A stretch of 64,000 bases of DNA from Candidatus Sericytochromatia bacterium (GTDB lineage Bacteria > Cyanobacteriota > Sericytochromatia > S15B-MN24 > JAQBPE01), in NCBI GenBank assembly GCA_035285325.1, contig JAYKJB010000061.1:1-64000 (forward strand), given 5' to 3'. Made by a program: the position numbers and the translations under genes. The notes under the pieces are model-generated. The model did no database searches and was not told the origin of the DNA. It saw only the letters and a program-made list of their open reading frames with translations. Below, one piece after another: positions 1 through 10,741 of this stretch (position 1 is its first letter; the number at the start of each line of letters is the position of its first letter).

Positions 1-217
1 CCGTCTCGTACTCCACGTGAGCCGTGTTGATCGTGATACCGCGAGCCTTCTCTTCCGGCGCCGCGTCGATCTCGTCGTAACGCTTTGCTTCCGCCTGGCC
101 CAACGCGGCCAACGTCATCGTGATCGCAGCCGTCAACGTGGTCTTGCCATGGTCGACGTGCCCGATGGTGCCGATGTTCACGTGCGTCTTGTTACGCTCG
201 AACTTTTGCCGTGCCAT
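1..217 (-). CDS. tuf: Elongation factor Tu (5' part only)
   Basis: EF-Tu delivers aminoacyl-tRNA to the ribosome as a GTP complex. Only the first 72 codons lie in the window; the gene runs off the left edge. The visible protein starts [20 protein letters not shown] and continues through the P-loop GHVDHGKT (G1) and the switch-I element RGITIN (G2), both canonical. The ATG at 215-217 follows an AAGGAAC ribosome-binding site. It is the last visible gene of the rpsL-rpsG-fusA-tuf series, 108 bases after fusA. That gap is AT-rich in part and could hold a secondary promoter, but I see no convincing -35/-10 pair. Confidence 0.97.
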   Translation of the reverse strand, partial: MARQKFERNKTHVNIGTIGHVDHGKTTLTAAITMTLAALGQAEAKRYDEIDAAPEEKARGITINTAHVEYET

Positions 218-325
218 ATCGTTAAACGTTCCTTTCTTGCATCTTAACCTAAGTTATATAGAAGGAGGGCGGCGAAAACTTGCTTCGGAACGAACGCCCG
301 ATCAAGCTTTCGCCGCGCAAGGAGG

Positions 326-2413
326 TCAGGCCTTGACGCCCTTGACCTTCGCGATAATGCCTTCCGCGATGTTCTTGGGCACCTCGTCGTAGTGACTCGG
401 CTCCATCGAATACGTGCCACGACCCTGGGTCGCGGAGCGAAGGTCGGTGGAATAGCCAAACATCTCGGCCAGAGGAACCATCAAACGAATCGTTTGAAGT
501 CCCATCGCCACTTCCATCCCTTCCACCACGCCACGCCGACGGCCTTGAAGGTCACCGATGACGTCGCCGGTGTACTCTTCAGGCACCACGACCTCAACCT
601 TCATGATGGGCTCGAGCAGGACGGGGTTGGCCTTGGCGGCACCTTCCTTCAGCGCCATCGAACCGGCGATCTTGAAGGCCATTTCGTTCGAGTCCACATC
701 GTGGTAGGAACCGTCGAAAATGGTGACCTTGACGTCGATCAACTGGAAGCCAGCCATCACGCCGCCGCCAAGAGCCTCTTCGACACCCTTTTCGACTGCC
801 GGGATGTACTCACGCGGAACGACACCGCCCACGATCTTGTTGACGAACTCAAAGCCCTTGCCAGCTTCGTTGGGCTCAATTTCAAGCCAGACATGGCCGT
901 ACTGACCCCGTCCACCACTCTGGCGGACGAATCGCCCTTCCTGCTTGACGGCCTTGCGAATGGTTTCGCGATAGGCCACCTGAGGTTTGCCGACGTTGGC
1001 TTCAACCTTGAACTCCCGAAGCAGGCGATCAACGATGATTTCAAGGTGCAGCTCGCCCATGCCCGAGATAATCGTCTGCGCCGTCTCGGGGTCGTTGTGG
1101 ACCCGGAAGGTCGGATCCTCTTCAGCCAGCTTGCCGAGCGCAACACCAAGCTTGTCCTGGTCCGCCTTGGTCTTGGGCTCGATGGCCACGTGAATGACAG
1201 GCTCCGGGAAATCCATCGCTTCGAGAATGATCGGCGACTTCTCATCACACAAGGTGTCACCCGTCGTCGTCACCTTCAAACCAACGCCCGCAGCAATATC
1301 ACCACAGAAAATCTCATCAATCTCCTGACGGGTGTTGGCGTGCATCTGAAGAATGCGGCTGATGCGCTCGCGCTGATTCTTGACGGAATTCAACACGTAG
1401 CTACCCGAGGACAGCGAACCCGAATACACGCGGAAGAAGGTCAACTTCCCGACGAAAGGGTCCGTGATGATCTTGAACGCCAGCGCCGAAAAGGGTTCGG
1501 AGTCAGCTGTGCGACGGCTATCAGCCTCGTCCGTGCCGGGCTTGAGGCCCTTGACGTCTTCAATGTCGGTCGGAGCGGGCAGGAAGTTGATGACCGCATC
1601 CAGCATGGGCTGAACGCCCTTGTTCTTGAAGGCGGAGCCGCAGGTCACGGGCACCAGGTTGATCGCCAGGCAACCCTTGCGGAGGCCGCGAATGATCTCA
1701 TCCGCAGTCAGCTCCTGTCCCTCAAGGTACTTGTTGAGCAGTTCGTCATCCTGCTCGGCCGCCGCCTCGAGCATCTGGTGACGATACTCCTTGGCCTTCT
1801 CGAGCAGGTCGGCCGGAATGTCTTCCTCCCGAATGTCCTTGCCCACGTCATCGTAGTAACGGATGGCGCGCATCGAGATCAGGTCCACCACACCGCGGAA
1901 GTTCTCTTCAGCCCCGATGGGAATCTGAACGGGAACGGGATTGGCCTTCAGGCGCTGACGCATCTGGTCGAGCACGCGATAGAAATCCGCCCCGATCCGG
2001 TCCATCTTGTTGACGAACACCATGCGGGGGACCTTGTACCGGTTGGCCTGGCGCCACACCGTCTCCGTCTGGGGCTGCACACCACCGACCGAGCAGAAAA
2101 CGGTGACCACCCCGTCGAGCACCCGCAGCGAGCGCTCAACTTCGATGGTGAAGTCCACGTGTCCAGGGGTGTCAATGATGTTGATCCGGTGATCGCGCCA
2201 CTGGCAGGTCGTCGCAGCCGACGTGATCGTGATGCCACGCTCCTGTTCATGGACCATGTAATCCATGGTCGCCGCACCCTCATGCACTTCACCGATCTTG
2301 TGCACCTTGCCGGTGTAATAGAGGATTCGTTCCGTGGTCGTGGTCTTGCCGGCGTCGATGTGAGCCGCAATACCAATGTTACGCGTCCGCTCGAGCGGAA
2401 ATTGCCTGGGCAT
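326..2413 (-). CDS. fusA: Elongation factor G
   Basis: Ribosomal translocase, 695 residues, the usual length. G1 is AHIDAGKT at residues 17-24, followed by RGITIT (G2), DTPGHVDF (G3), NKMD (G4) and GSAFKN (G5). Domain IV/V motifs such as GRGQYGHV and the C-terminal [14 protein letters not shown] are also present. The ATG is preceded by AAGGATA. The gene sits 62 bases downstream of rpsG in the str operon and reads toward tuf. There is no sign of a mitochondrial/spd-type paralog or of truncation. Confidence 0.98.
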   Translation of the reverse strand: MPRQFPLERTRNIGIAAHIDAGKTTTTERILYYTGKVHKIGEVHEGAATMDYMVHEQERGITITSAATTCQWRDHRINIIDTPGHVDFTIEVERSLRVLDGVVTVFCSVGGVQPQTETVWRQANRYKVPRMVFVNKMDRIGADFYRVLDQMRQRLKANPVPVQIPIGAEENFRGVVDLISMRAIRYYDDVGKDIREEDIPADLLEKAKEYRHQMLEAAAEQDDELLNKYLEGQELTADEIIRGLRKGCLAINLVPVTCGSAFKNKGVQPMLDAVINFLPAPTDIEDVKGLKPGTDEADSRRTADSEPFSALAFKIITDPFVGKLTFFRVYSGSLSSGSYVLNSVKNQRERISRILQMHANTRQEIDEIFCGDIAAGVGLKVTTTGDTLCDEKSPIILEAMDFPEPVIHVAIEPKTKADQDKLGVALGKLAEEDPTFRVHNDPETAQTIISGMGELHLEIIVDRLLREFKVEANVGKPQVAYRETIRKAVKQEGRFVRQSGGRGQYGHVWLEIEPNEAGKGFEFVNKIVGGVVPREYIPAVEKGVEEALGGGVMAGFQLIDVKVTIFDGSYHDVDSNEMAFKIAGSMALKEGAAKANPVLLEPIMKVEVVVPEEYTGDVIGDLQGRRRGVVEGMEVAMGLQTIRLMVPLAEMFGYSTDLRSATQGRGTYSMEPSHYDEVPKNIAEGIIAKVKGVKA

Positions 2414-2475
2414 CGCTTATCCTTGCAAACGACCCATCCCCGGGGACAGAGGACTGGGGTAAAGGGAAACCAGAA

Positions 2476-2946
2476 CTACCAGCGGTAGTGCGCGAAGGCC
2501 TTGTTCGCCTCAGCCATCTTGTGGGTATCTTCCTTCTTCTTGACGGAAGCGCCCACACCGGTGGCGGCATCATTGAATTCGCCCGCCAGCTTCTCGATCA
2601 TGGATTTACCCGTGCGCTTGCGGGCATTGGCAATCAACCAGCGAATGGCAAGCGCCGTGCCACGGTCAGCCTTGACTTCGACGGGCACCTGATAGGTAGC
2701 GCCACCAACGCGACGCGGCTTGACTTCAATCAGAGGGCGAACGTTGTGAACCGCCTTCTGGAACGTTTCCAGCGGCTCCTTGCCCGCCCGGGCAGCGGCG
2801 TTATCCAGCGCAGTGTAGAAGATGCGCTCGGCCAGGCTCTTCTTGCCCTGGATCATCATCGTGTTGATGAATCGGGTCACCAGCACGTTGGAGAACACAG
2901 GATCGGGGGTAGGGGGACGCTTCGCGATGCGACCACGACGGGACAT
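2476..2946 (-). CDS. rpsG: 30S ribosomal protein S7
   Basis: Primary 16S rRNA-binding protein of the small-subunit head, 156 residues, the standard bacterial length. It starts MSRRGRIAKRPPTPDPVF and carries the family segments FINTMMIQGKKSLAE, VKPRRVGGATYQVPVEV and ALAIRWLI, ending in an AHYRW C-terminus. An in-frame start six codons upstream (2964) is possible, but the ATG at 2946 has a GAGGAGAA ribosome-binding site and matches the family N-terminus. Between rpsL (gap 32 bases) and fusA. Confidence 0.97.
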   Translation of the reverse strand: MSRRGRIAKRPPTPDPVFSNVLVTRFINTMMIQGKKSLAERIFYTALDNAAARAGKEPLETFQKAVHNVRPLIEVKPRRVGGATYQVPVEVKADRGTALAIRWLIANARKRTGKSMIEKLAGEFNDAATGVGASVKKKEDTHKMAEANKAFAHYRW

Positions 2947-2978
2947 GAACGTACTTCTCCTCAAACAGTCTCGGCGGA

Positions 2979-3386
2979 CTACTTCTTCTTACCGGCGGCT
3001 GCAGCGGCCTGACCCGGCTTGGGACGCTTGGCGCCATACTTTGAACGGCTCTGCATCCGCCCCTTGACACCCGCCGCATCCAGCGTGCCACGAACGATGT
3101 GATACCGAACACCGGGCAGGTCCTTCACACGGCCGCCGCGAATCAACACCACGGAGTGCTCTTGAAGGTTGTGGCCCACGCCCGGGATGTAACTCGTCAC
3201 CTCGATGTGGTTCGTCAATTTGACACGGGCGACCTTCCGAAGGGCCGAATTCGGCTTCTTGGGCGTGGTCGTGTACACGCGGGTGCAAACACCTCGACGC
3301 TGGGGGCACGCCTTCAAGGCCGGAGACTTGGTCTTGACGATCACCTTGATCCGCTCCTTACGGACCAACTGACTAATGGTGGGCAA
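2979..3386 (-). CDS. rpsL: 30S ribosomal protein S12 (TTG start)
   Basis: Decoding-centre protein, 135 residues. The streptomycin-site loop TTTPKKPNS is at residues 39-47 and the second loop [13 protein letters not shown] follows, both wild-type-like. The C-terminus is extended by an Ala/Lys-rich tail (AAAAAGKKK). The family start [10 protein letters not shown] is encoded by TTG at 3384-3386 with an AGGAGGA Shine-Dalgarno nine bases upstream; no in-frame ATG or GTG lies between them. First gene of the str operon, about 185 bases downstream of a strong promoter. Confidence 0.96.
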   Translation of the reverse strand: MPTISQLVRKERIKVIVKTKSPALKACPQRRGVCTRVYTTTPKKPNSALRKVARVKLTNHIEVTSYIPGVGHNLQEHSVVLIRGGRVKDLPGVRYHIVRGTLDAAGVKGRMQSRSKYGAKRPKPGQAAAAAGKKK

Positions 3387-3577
3387 CGGTCTTCCTCCTC
3401 AGGAAAAATGGTCCGAATGCGGCGATTGAACGACCCGTCAGGGCCGAATGAACCCGCACACCGGGGCAGGGCGAGGGCCGAGAGGCCCAGACGAACCCGC
3501 CACGACCAGTGTTCGCGCGGGAACTTAGCACTTCGGGCAGCGAGGCATGAGCCACAAACCACCCATAAGGACCTCTT

Positions 3578-3607
3578 AATATACCTGAATGCCTGAACGG
3601 GTGTCAA
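3578..3607 (-). promoter_or_regulatory. Sigma70 promoter of the str operon
   Basis: On the minus strand a perfect -35 TTGACA (3602-3607) and a -10 TATATT (3578-3583) are separated by 18 bases. Transcription would start near 3571 and give a leader of about 185 bases before rpsL. The rest of the 3387-3767 gap contains no gene I can support. The far end, next to the phosphoesterase stop, has an AT-only inverted repeat (TTAAT/ATTAA around 3751-3765) without terminator character. Confidence 0.85.
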
Positions 3608-3767
3608 ATTGCGGACTTCCGGCCGGTCCAGCCGATCAATCCAAGCCACGGCGGGCAGACCCGCACCCAGCGCGGATTCAGCGACGATCCTCAAGTCAGG
3701 CTCCACGGATCCGGGCGTACACGGATCCAAAGAGACGCGTGATCTAGAGTTTAATTTTTTATTAATT

Positions 3768-4901
3768 CTACCGCCGCACCCGGAACGAATCGAAGGTTCG
3801 TCCCTGCGTATCGATGGCGGCCACCTCCACCTCGTCGTCGGTGAGGTTCACCCCAAGAAAGTGATATACCGGACGCACATATGCACTGTGCGGCTGAGCG
3901 GCTGCGCGCCGTAACCAGGCCCCACCGCCACCTGTCACAAAATAGGTGGTGGGACGCCCATCAGGCACGAAATCCTCCAAGCTGCGCGACCGTTCGTAGT
4001 GATGATCGTGGCCAGAAAAAACGATTTCCACGTCATGGCGCTCGAACAAGGGGCCCAAAGCCTGCCGTACGTACAGACTGGAACCGTGCGCCCCGCCGCT
4101 GTAAGGCGGATGGTGAAAAAAGGCAAACTTCCAGCGAGCCGCACTGTTCCGCAGGGCCGCTTGCAACCAGCGATACTGGGTGCTGCCAGGCGCAAATGGC
4201 GAATTGGTATCGAGCGCAAAAAACTCCGCCAATCCAGCTCGAAACTGATACCATCGCTCGGTTTCGGCCGGGTGAGCGCGGGGCACCTCAAAAAACGCCA
4301 AGTAAGGGCCAGCCGAATCGGTGCGCTGGTCATGGTTGCCGATACTGGGATACACCACACAGCGAGAGAGAAGACGGTGATAAGGAAGCCAGAAGCGACC
4401 CGCGTAGTTCTCCGCCTCGCCTCCCTCATAGATCACATCACCGGTGTGCAACACGAAATCGGGCTTCCAGGCCTCCAATGCATCGGCCACCGCGAACTGC
4501 TGCGGCGCCCCACTACCGGAATCCCCCAGCACCGCAAAGCGAAGGCGCGACCCTGGGGCATCGGGAAGGGTACGGAAGGTCCCCCTGCCTAATTCGCGCT
4601 CTGCTTGCCGGACCACGTAGGCATAGGCCGTTGCGGGACGGAGCCCAGCGAGGCGAACGGCATGCTGGAGACCGGGGCTGGAGTCCCGTGTCAGGACGGG
4701 CTTACCGGCGTCGCTATACACATCGAGACGACAGGCGGCAGGATACCCCAATCGCCACATAACCGTCACGCTCGTGTCCGTACCCGCCTGGAGATAGGGC
4801 CCAACCAGCACGGGCGAGGACGAACTGGCGGCAAGCGCCACCTGACAGGCCAGGGCCCCCAAAGCCAAAGCCAGCCCAGCACGCATCCACCAGACTGCCA
4901 C
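3768..4901 (-). CDS. Secreted purple-acid-phosphatase-like metallophosphoesterase
   Basis: Predicted exported phosphomonoesterase of 377 residues. A hydrophobic signal peptide (about residues 1-24, ending QVALA) is followed by a fibronectin-III-like N-terminal domain typical of purple acid phosphatases (VLVGPYLQAGTDTSVTVMW). The calcineurin-like catalytic domain has the metal-binding blocks GDSGSG, GDVIY, GNHD, FHHPPYS and GHDHHYER, so the active site looks intact. I chose GTG at 4899-4901 because GAGAGG lies six bases upstream; a TTG 12 codons further upstream is less likely. It stands alone between the rpoBC terminator and the str promoter. The substrate cannot be told from sequence. Confidence 0.88.
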   Translation of the reverse strand: MAVWWMRAGLALALGALACQVALAASSSSPVLVGPYLQAGTDTSVTVMWRLGYPAACRLDVYSDAGKPVLTRDSSPGLQHAVRLAGLRPATAYAYVVRQAERELGRGTFRTLPDAPGSRLRFAVLGDSGSGAPQQFAVADALEAWKPDFVLHTGDVIYEGGEAENYAGRFWLPYHRLLSRCVVYPSIGNHDQRTDSAGPYLAFFEVPRAHPAETERWYQFRAGLAEFFALDTNSPFAPGSTQYRWLQAALRNSAARWKFAFFHHPPYSGGAHGSSLYVRQALGPLFERHDVEIVFSGHDHHYERSRSLEDFVPDGRPTTYFVTGGGGAWLRRAAAQPHSAYVRPVYHFLGVNLTDDEVEVAAIDTQGRTFDSFRVRR

Positions 4902-5022
4902 GCAGCACCTCTCAGACTGTGACCCCAATCCCCGCAAAGCCGACGTTCAACACATATGCTGGAAATGGAGAGCGGCATCCACTGAACCCTCGGATGGGGA
5001 ACGCTGCCTCTTCATCCCTAAC

Positions 5023-5061
5023 ACAATGACGGCCGACGCGCGATGCGTCGGCCGTCATTGT
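5023..5061 (-). terminator. Long perfect hairpin downstream of rpoC
   Basis: A 17-bp perfect inverted repeat (arms 5023-5039 and 5045-5061, loop GCGAT) lies about 55 bases past the rpoC stop. It is the best candidate for the end of the rpoBC transcript. The T-tract on the minus strand is poor (TGTTAGGG), so termination may be inefficient or factor-assisted. A second, weaker stem (AGGACGG/CCGTCCT, about 5073-5102) lies between it and the rpoC stop. Confidence 0.6.
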
Positions 5062-5117
5062 AGTGGCTTTTCAGGACGGCCGCGAGTTCGCGCGACCGTC
5101 CTTGAAGACAGCTGCCG

Positions 5118-8100
5118 TTAGATCTCCTCGTCCGGGGCGGACTCATCGCCCAGTTCGTCCTCATCCCCATCTTCGGGCATGATGGCTTCCCCGGGAGAAA
5201 GGTCCTCGGAAGACATCCCAGCGGCGGATTCCTCCGCGAGACGAGCGCCCACCCCAACCGGCGCGCCGATCAGCTCTGAAGCAGAACTGGGCAGCAGGTA
5301 GTCGGGAGCGACGGGCTCATCGTCCTGTTGGTTGAACAAGCCGGTACCGGCCGGAATCAAGCGACCGATCACGACGTTCTCCTTGAGGCCGTGGAGCCAA
5401 TCCTTCTTGCCTTCGATCGCCGCCTCAGTGAGAACACGGGTCGTTTCCTGGAAGGAAGCCGCCGAGATGAAGGACTCGGTGTTGAGCGAGGCCTTCGTGA
5501 TCCCCAGCAGAATCGGCGTGGTCACCGCGGGGCGCCCTTCCTTGTCCGTGATCATGCGCTGTTCCCGGTCAAGCTCGAGAACATCGACCATTTCGCCAGG
5601 GAGCAAGGTGGTGTCACCCGGATCGTCGACCTTCATCTTGCGGGTCATCTGCCGCACGATCACTTCGATGTGCTTGTCGGCGATCTCCACCCCCTGCGAG
5701 CGATAGACCATCTGGACTTCGTCCACCAGGAATCGCTGCAGACGCTCGACCCCCTGCACACGCAGTACGTCGTGGGGATTGATCGGACCGTCCGTGAGCG
5801 GATCCCCCTTGGCGATCGCCTCACCGTCGGACACGATCAAGCGCCCCCCCGGCGGCACGGCATACTCCTCGGTTCCCACCTCGGTCTCGATAAAGACGCG
5901 GACGTTCTCATCGAAGTCGATCAGCAGCTTGACCGTTCCGTCGTGCTCCGCAATCACCGCGGACTCCTTGGGTTTGCGACCCTCCAGGAGTTCCTCGACA
6001 CGAGGCAGACCCTGAATGATGTCGCCGGTCTTGACGCGATCGTAGACGAGCGTCGCGAGGTTCTCACCCCGCTGAACCATATCGCCCTGATCGACCATCA
6101 ACTGAGTACCGCTGCTGATCAGATAGGGACGCCCGTGACGGATGGCCACGTGCCCCTTGTCGTGCAGACGAATCTTGCCACCATCCGGTGCTGCCAAGCC
6201 GTCGGCCAAGGGATCACCTTCCCGCACCATGGCACCGTCTTCCAGAGCAAGCTTGCCCTTGAACGGAACCAGCACCTCATGTTCCGGCGTGATAAGCACC
6301 AAGCGCCGGACCTCGCGCCCATCCCCCGCGTCGTACGAGGAGGGGAACTGAACGATGCCGTCGGTGTGGCTCAGAATTTCGGTCTTCACCACCGTGGTCT
6401 TGGGCTTGATGGTGGCGCCATCCTTGGCCTCAAGGGTGGTGACGATGAATTCTTCCTTGTGTTCGCCGAAGCGGCCCACTGAGGGAAGGTCACGCCGCAG
6501 GGCCATGTTCTCGAGGATCACGATGGCGAAGTCGAACGTCTGCTCCTCGCCTTCCTTGGGTTCTCCCTTGGGCGTGATCTCGATTCGCCCGGCCAGATTG
6601 CCAAGGCCAGGCCCCTTGGTCAGCACCAGTTCGGTCCGGATCAGCGGTGTGCCAGCCTTGACGCGTTCACCGTTCTTGACGGCCAGACGCGTGAGCGACT
6701 TGAGCCCAAGCTCATCCGTGGTGCTCTTGAAGTTCAGGGTCGAATCCGCTGGCAGCACATGGAACCGCTCGATCAGCCGAACGATCACGATGCGCTCGCC
6801 CTCGGGGCCCTCGATAACCTTCACGAGACCCTCGTGGGGGGCCGTGAAGCCCTGCGCGATGACGGCGCCCTTGGCCACCAGATCATCTTCCTTCACGTGA
6901 AGTTCGAGTCCATCCGGAACGTCCACCCGGGTGCCGGGATACACGTAAGCTTCCTTCACCATGTCGTTGTCGATGAACAACTCCAGGATGCCAGCCGTCT
7001 TCGTGTAGTAGTCATGGCCGTCAATCAGGCTCGTGCCCGGCTCGACGAACATGCCCGACTTCAAGCCGAAGCCCAACGCACTATCCGGCTTGTTGATCGT
7101 GATCATCTCTTCAGGGACGAAAAGAATCTCGCCCTTCTTGGTGACCAGACGACGGTCGGAGCGCTCGGAAAGGCTACCCTCCACGAAGCGAACTTCACCG
7201 GTACCAGACACGGTGAACTTTTCGTCCACATGGTCGGCCAGCACCACGGCATCCCCTTCGACCCGCTGACCGTCGACGACGCGCAGGGTGTACTGGGTGC
7301 CGTCCGTTGCCTTCAGGAACAGATCCTTCTTGCCGGCGGTCACTTCGGTGCCAGGCAACACCATGTTGGCCGTGACAATCGCAATGTCGCGACCAGCGGT
7401 GATGACGGTGCGCCCGTCCAATACCTCGGTGCGGATGTCGGCGCCGAGCCGCAGTTTGCCGCCGTGCTCGGTGACCATCCGGTACTCCGTCAGCACCTCG
7501 CCCTGCTTGACACGCTGGCCAGGCTTGATGGCCGCGTGGTATCCAGCCGGCAACGTATAGGTGTCGCCAGCCAGAACCCAAACCTCGCCCGCCCGGTCGG
7601 CGGTCTTGGTCACGTTGCCCTGACGGTCGCGACGCTCCGAAGGCCGGAAGCCGACGAACTCCACCGTGCCGGCGATGTCCGCCGAGATGTCCTTGTAGGC
7701 CTTCTCAAGCGACTTGCGGCTGGTCCGGCCGGACTCCACGACCGACTCGGCAATGAGATCACCCTTGTGGACCTCTTGCCCCTCGGCCACCAGCACCCGA
7801 TAACCGGCCGGCACGACCACCGAATAGGCCTTTTTGGCCGTCTTCAGGCTGAGGACATGTTCCCGCTCGGTCACCATGACCACGTCTCCGTGGCGGGTCC
7901 GATGTTCGCGCGCGGACAGGTCGCCCACGACCATCTGGCCGTTGTGGTCCGCCTTGACGACGGCCGTGCTCGAGTTCTTGGTGAACACGCCGCCGGTATG
8001 GAAGGTCCGCATGGTCAGCTGAGTACCCGGCTCACCGATCGACTGAGCCGCGATGATACCCACCGCTTCACCGATATCGACCTTCTGATTGTTGGTCAAA

Positions 8101-10736
8101 GACCAGCCATAGCATTCCCGACAGACACCATTGCGGCTCTGGCAGGTGAGCGGGGAGCGAATCTTCACCGCCGGGACGTCAGCGCCGACGATCATCGAGG
8201 AAAGCAACTGCGTCAGCACCGTGTTCGCAGGCACCAGGATGTCCCCGGTCGCCGGGTCGAGCACATCGTCTGCGAGCACACGACCCTTGAGACGCTCACC
8301 AAGCGATACCACCACCGAATCGCCATCCTTGATGGAAGTCAAGGCGACGCCACGGTTGGTGCCACAATCCTCCTCGCGAATGATCACATCCTGTGCCACG
8401 TCCGCAAGCCGGCGGGTCAGGTATCCGCTGTCAGCCGTGCGGAGCGCGGTATCGACCAAGCCTTTACGAGCGCCGTACGAGGAGATGATGTACTCCGTGA
8501 CGTTCAGGCCTTCGCGGAAATTGGCCTTGATCGGAAGGTCGATGATTCGACCAGACGGATCGGCCATCAAGCCACGCATGCCGACGAGCTGGCGCACCTG
8601 AGACAGGTTACCGCGGGCCCCGGAGAAGGCCATCATGTAAACCGAGTTGAGGCGGTCGAACTTGTCGACGATCAGCTTGGTGACATCTTCTGTGGCTTCC
8701 GCCCAGGTGTCGATGGCCTTGTTGTGGCGCTCGACCTCCGTGATGGAGCCGCGCAGATATGCCCGACGCGAACGCTCGATTTCTTGTTCTGCCTGCGCCA
8801 GGATCGTCCGCTTCTCGTCAGGGGTGGTCAGGTCGTGGATGGCCACGGTGACGCCTGCGCGGGTCGCGTACTTGAACCCGAGGTTCTTGAGCTGGTCGGC
8901 CAGCAAGGCCGCATCAGCCGGTGAGTACTCCTCGAAGGCACGCATCACCACGTTTTCAAGAACCTTCTTGTTGACGATGGTGTTGATGAACGGGAAACCG
9001 GCCGGCAGAGACTCGTTGAAGATGATCCGGCCGACGGTGGTCTCGATCACCTGGCCCTTGCCACCGTGTTCCAGGTCGGCCACCTCCTCGGTGCTGGTCT
9101 GGAGACGATCGTGCTTGATCCGAACCTTGATCGACGCGTGCAAGTCGAGGTGACCAGTCTGGTAGGCGCCGACGGCATCGGTCAGCGTGCCGAAGACCAG
9201 GCCCTCGCCCTTCTTCTTGGAAGCATCAACCGTCGTGAGGTAGTAGCAACCGAGCACCATGTCCTGAGTCGGCGTGATGATCGGACGTCCGGTAGCGGGA
9301 GCCAGCACGTTGTTGGTGGACATCATCAGCAGGCGGGCTTCCGTCTGCGCTTCCACCGACAGAGGAACGTGAACGGCCATCTGGTCACCGTCGAAGTCGG
9401 CGTTGAAGGCCGTACAAACCAGCGGATGCAGCTGAATCGCCCGTCCCTCGACCAGCACAGGCTCAAAGGCCTGAATGCCGAGTCGGTGGAGCGTCGGGGC
9501 ACGATTCAACAGCACCGGATGGCCCTTGATGACGTCCTCGAGGATGTCCCAGACGATGGTCTCGCCGCGTTCGATCTTCTTCTTCGCGGACTTGATGTTC
9601 TGGACGATTCCGCGCTCGACGAGCTTGTTCATCACGAACGGCTTGAAGAGTTCGAGCGCCATCTCCTTCGGCAGCCCACACTGATGCAGCTTGAGGTAGG
9701 GGCCGACGACGATGACGGAACGACCCGAGTAGTCGACGCGCTTGCCGAGCAGATTCTGACGGAACCGCCCCTGCTTGCCCTCGATGATGTCCGAGAGCGA
9801 CTTCAGCGCCCGGTTGTTCGGACCCACCACGGCGCGACCACGGCGGCCATTGTCGATGAGCGCATCCACCGCCTCCTGCAGCATCCGCATTTCATTGCGG
9901 ATGATGATGTCAGGCGCGTGCATTTCACGCAGGCGATACAACCGGTTGTTCCGGTTGATCACGCGCCGGTAGAGGTCATTCAAGTCGGAGGTGGCGAAGC
10001 GCCCGCCGTCGAGCTGCACCATCGGGCGAAGGTCCGGCGGGATCACAGGAATCACGTCCAGCACCATCCAGCTCGGATCCGTGCTCGACTGAATGAAGGC
10101 GTCGACCACGCGCAAGCGCTTGATGGCCTTGGCCCGCTTTTGTCCCGAAGAGCTCACGATCTCCAGCCGCAGCTTCTCCCCCAACTCAGGCAGGTTGAGC
10201 TCAGCCAGGAGAATCTTCATCGCCTCGGCGCCCATGCCGGCCTCGAGGGTGCAGTTCTCGTCCGCCATCAGCGTCTCGTAATCATCTTCCGAGATGATGT
10301 CCATCCGCTGAAGGTTGGTGGTGCCTGGATCGATGACGATGTAAGAGTTGAAATACACCACATCTTCCAGCTGGCGCAGCGGGATGTCGAGAATCTGCGA
10401 CAGGTACGAAGGAATGCCCTTCAGATACCAGATGTGGGCGACCGGCGCGGCCAGGTCGATGTGGCCCATGCGGTAGCGACGGACCTTGGAATCGGTCACC
10501 TCAACGCCGCAGCGTTCGCAGATTATGCCCTTGTGGCGAACGCGCTTGTACTTGCCGCAATGGCACTCCCAATCCTTGGCGGGGCCAAAGATCCGCTCGC
10601 AGAAAAGGCCGTCACGCTCGGGCTTGAGCGTGCGATAGTTGATCGTCTCGGGCTTGGTCACGGCCCCGCGGGACCAGCTACGAATGCGGTCCGGAGAAGC
10701 GATGCCGACTTTGATGTAATCAAAATGCTGAGTCAT
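5118..10736 (-). CDS. rpoC: RNA polymerase beta' subunit, unsplit, with very large SI3-type insertion
   Basis: Catalytic beta' subunit in one reading frame of 1872 residues. The N-terminal zinc site is C58, C60, C73, C76. The catalytic [12 protein letters not shown] lies near residues 445-456. Near 580-600 is the segment where cyanobacterial RpoC1 ends and RpoC2 begins; here it is continuous. A second zinc site has [13 protein letters not shown]. The trigger loop ([20 protein letters not shown] ... HTGGVF) ends at F918. About 650 residues of beta-rich repeats follow before the conserved [18 protein letters not shown] at about 1572. In E. coli the insertion at this place (SI3) is under 200 residues; in Cyanobacteria it is about 640. 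The C-terminus is acidic ([18 protein letters not shown]). It lies 5 bases after rpoB with only a distant GGAGACC ribosome site, so coupled translation is likely. Confidence 0.98.
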   Translation of the reverse strand: MTQHFDYIKVGIASPDRIRSWSRGAVTKPETINYRTLKPERDGLFCERIFGPAKDWECHCGKYKRVRHKGIICERCGVEVTDSKVRRYRMGHIDLAAPVAHIWYLKGIPSYLSQILDIPLRQLEDVVYFNSYIVIDPGTTNLQRMDIISEDDYETLMADENCTLEAGMGAEAMKILLAELNLPELGEKLRLEIVSSSGQKRAKAIKRLRVVDAFIQSSTDPSWMVLDVIPVIPPDLRPMVQLDGGRFATSDLNDLYRRVINRNNRLYRLREMHAPDIIIRNEMRMLQEAVDALIDNGRRGRAVVGPNNRALKSLSDIIEGKQGRFRQNLLGKRVDYSGRSVIVVGPYLKLHQCGLPKEMALELFKPFVMNKLVERGIVQNIKSAKKKIERGETIVWDILEDVIKGHPVLLNRAPTLHRLGIQAFEPVLVEGRAIQLHPLVCTAFNADFDGDQMAVHVPLSVEAQTEARLLMMSTNNVLAPATGRPIITPTQDMVLGCYYLTTVDASKKKGEGLVFGTLTDAVGAYQTGHLDLHASIKVRIKHDRLQTSTEEVADLEHGGKGQVIETTVGRIIFNESLPAGFPFINTIVNKKVLENVVMRAFEEYSPADAALLADQLKNLGFKYATRAGVTVAIHDLTTPDEKRTILAQAEQEIERSRRAYLRGSITEVERHNKAIDTWAEATEDVTKLIVDKFDRLNSVYMMAFSGARGNLSQVRQLVGMRGLMADPSGRIIDLPIKANFREGLNVTEYIISSYGARKGLVDTALRTADSGYLTRRLADVAQDVIIREEDCGTNRGVALTSIKDGDSVVVSLGERLKGRVLADDVLDPATGDILVPANTVLTQLLSSMIVGADVPAVKIRSPLTCQSRNGVCRECYGWSLTNNQKVDIGEAVGIIAAQSIGEPGTQLTMRTFHTGGVFTKNSSTAVVKADHNGQMVVGDLSAREHRTRHGDVVMVTEREHVLSLKTAKKAYSVVVPAGYRVLVAEGQEVHKGDLIAESVVESGRTSRKSLEKAYKDISADIAGTVEFVGFRPSERRDRQGNVTKTADRAGEVWVLAGDTYTLPAGYHAAIKPGQRVKQGEVLTEYRMVTEHGGKLRLGADIRTEVLDGRTVITAGRDIAIVTANMVLPGTEVTAGKKDLFLKATDGTQYTLRVVDGQRVEGDAVVLADHVDEKFTVSGTGEVRFVEGSLSERSDRRLVTKKGEILFVPEEMITINKPDSALGFGLKSGMFVEPGTSLIDGHDYYTKTAGILELFIDNDMVKEAYVYPGTRVDVPDGLELHVKEDDLVAKGAVIAQGFTAPHEGLVKVIEGPEGERIVIVRLIERFHVLPADSTLNFKSTTDELGLKSLTRLAVKNGERVKAGTPLIRTELVLTKGPGLGNLAGRIEITPKGEPKEGEEQTFDFAIVILENMALRRDLPSVGRFGEHKEEFIVTTLEAKDGATIKPKTTVVKTEILSHTDGIVQFPSSYDAGDGREVRRLVLITPEHEVLVPFKGKLALEDGAMVREGDPLADGLAAPDGGKIRLHDKGHVAIRHGRPYLISSGTQLMVDQGDMVQRGENLATLVYDRVKTGDIIQGLPRVEELLEGRKPKESAVIAEHDGTVKLLIDFDENVRVFIETEVGTEEYAVPPGGRLIVSDGEAIAKGDPLTDGPINPHDVLRVQGVERLQRFLVDEVQMVYRSQGVEIADKHIEVIVRQMTRKMKVDDPGDTTLLPGEMVDVLELDREQRMITDKEGRPAVTTPILLGITKASLNTESFISAASFQETTRVLTEAAIEGKKDWLHGLKENVVIGRLIPAGTGLFNQQDDEPVAPDYLLPSSASELIGAPVGVGARLAEESAAGMSSEDLSPGEAIMPEDGDEDELGDESAPDEEI

Positions 10737-10741
10737 AGGAT

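Noticed and set aside
392-2488. A 698-codon open frame on the plus strand
   Set aside because: It is antisense to fusA and its translation is His/Arg-rich with no family motif; a shadow caused by high GC content and codon bias.
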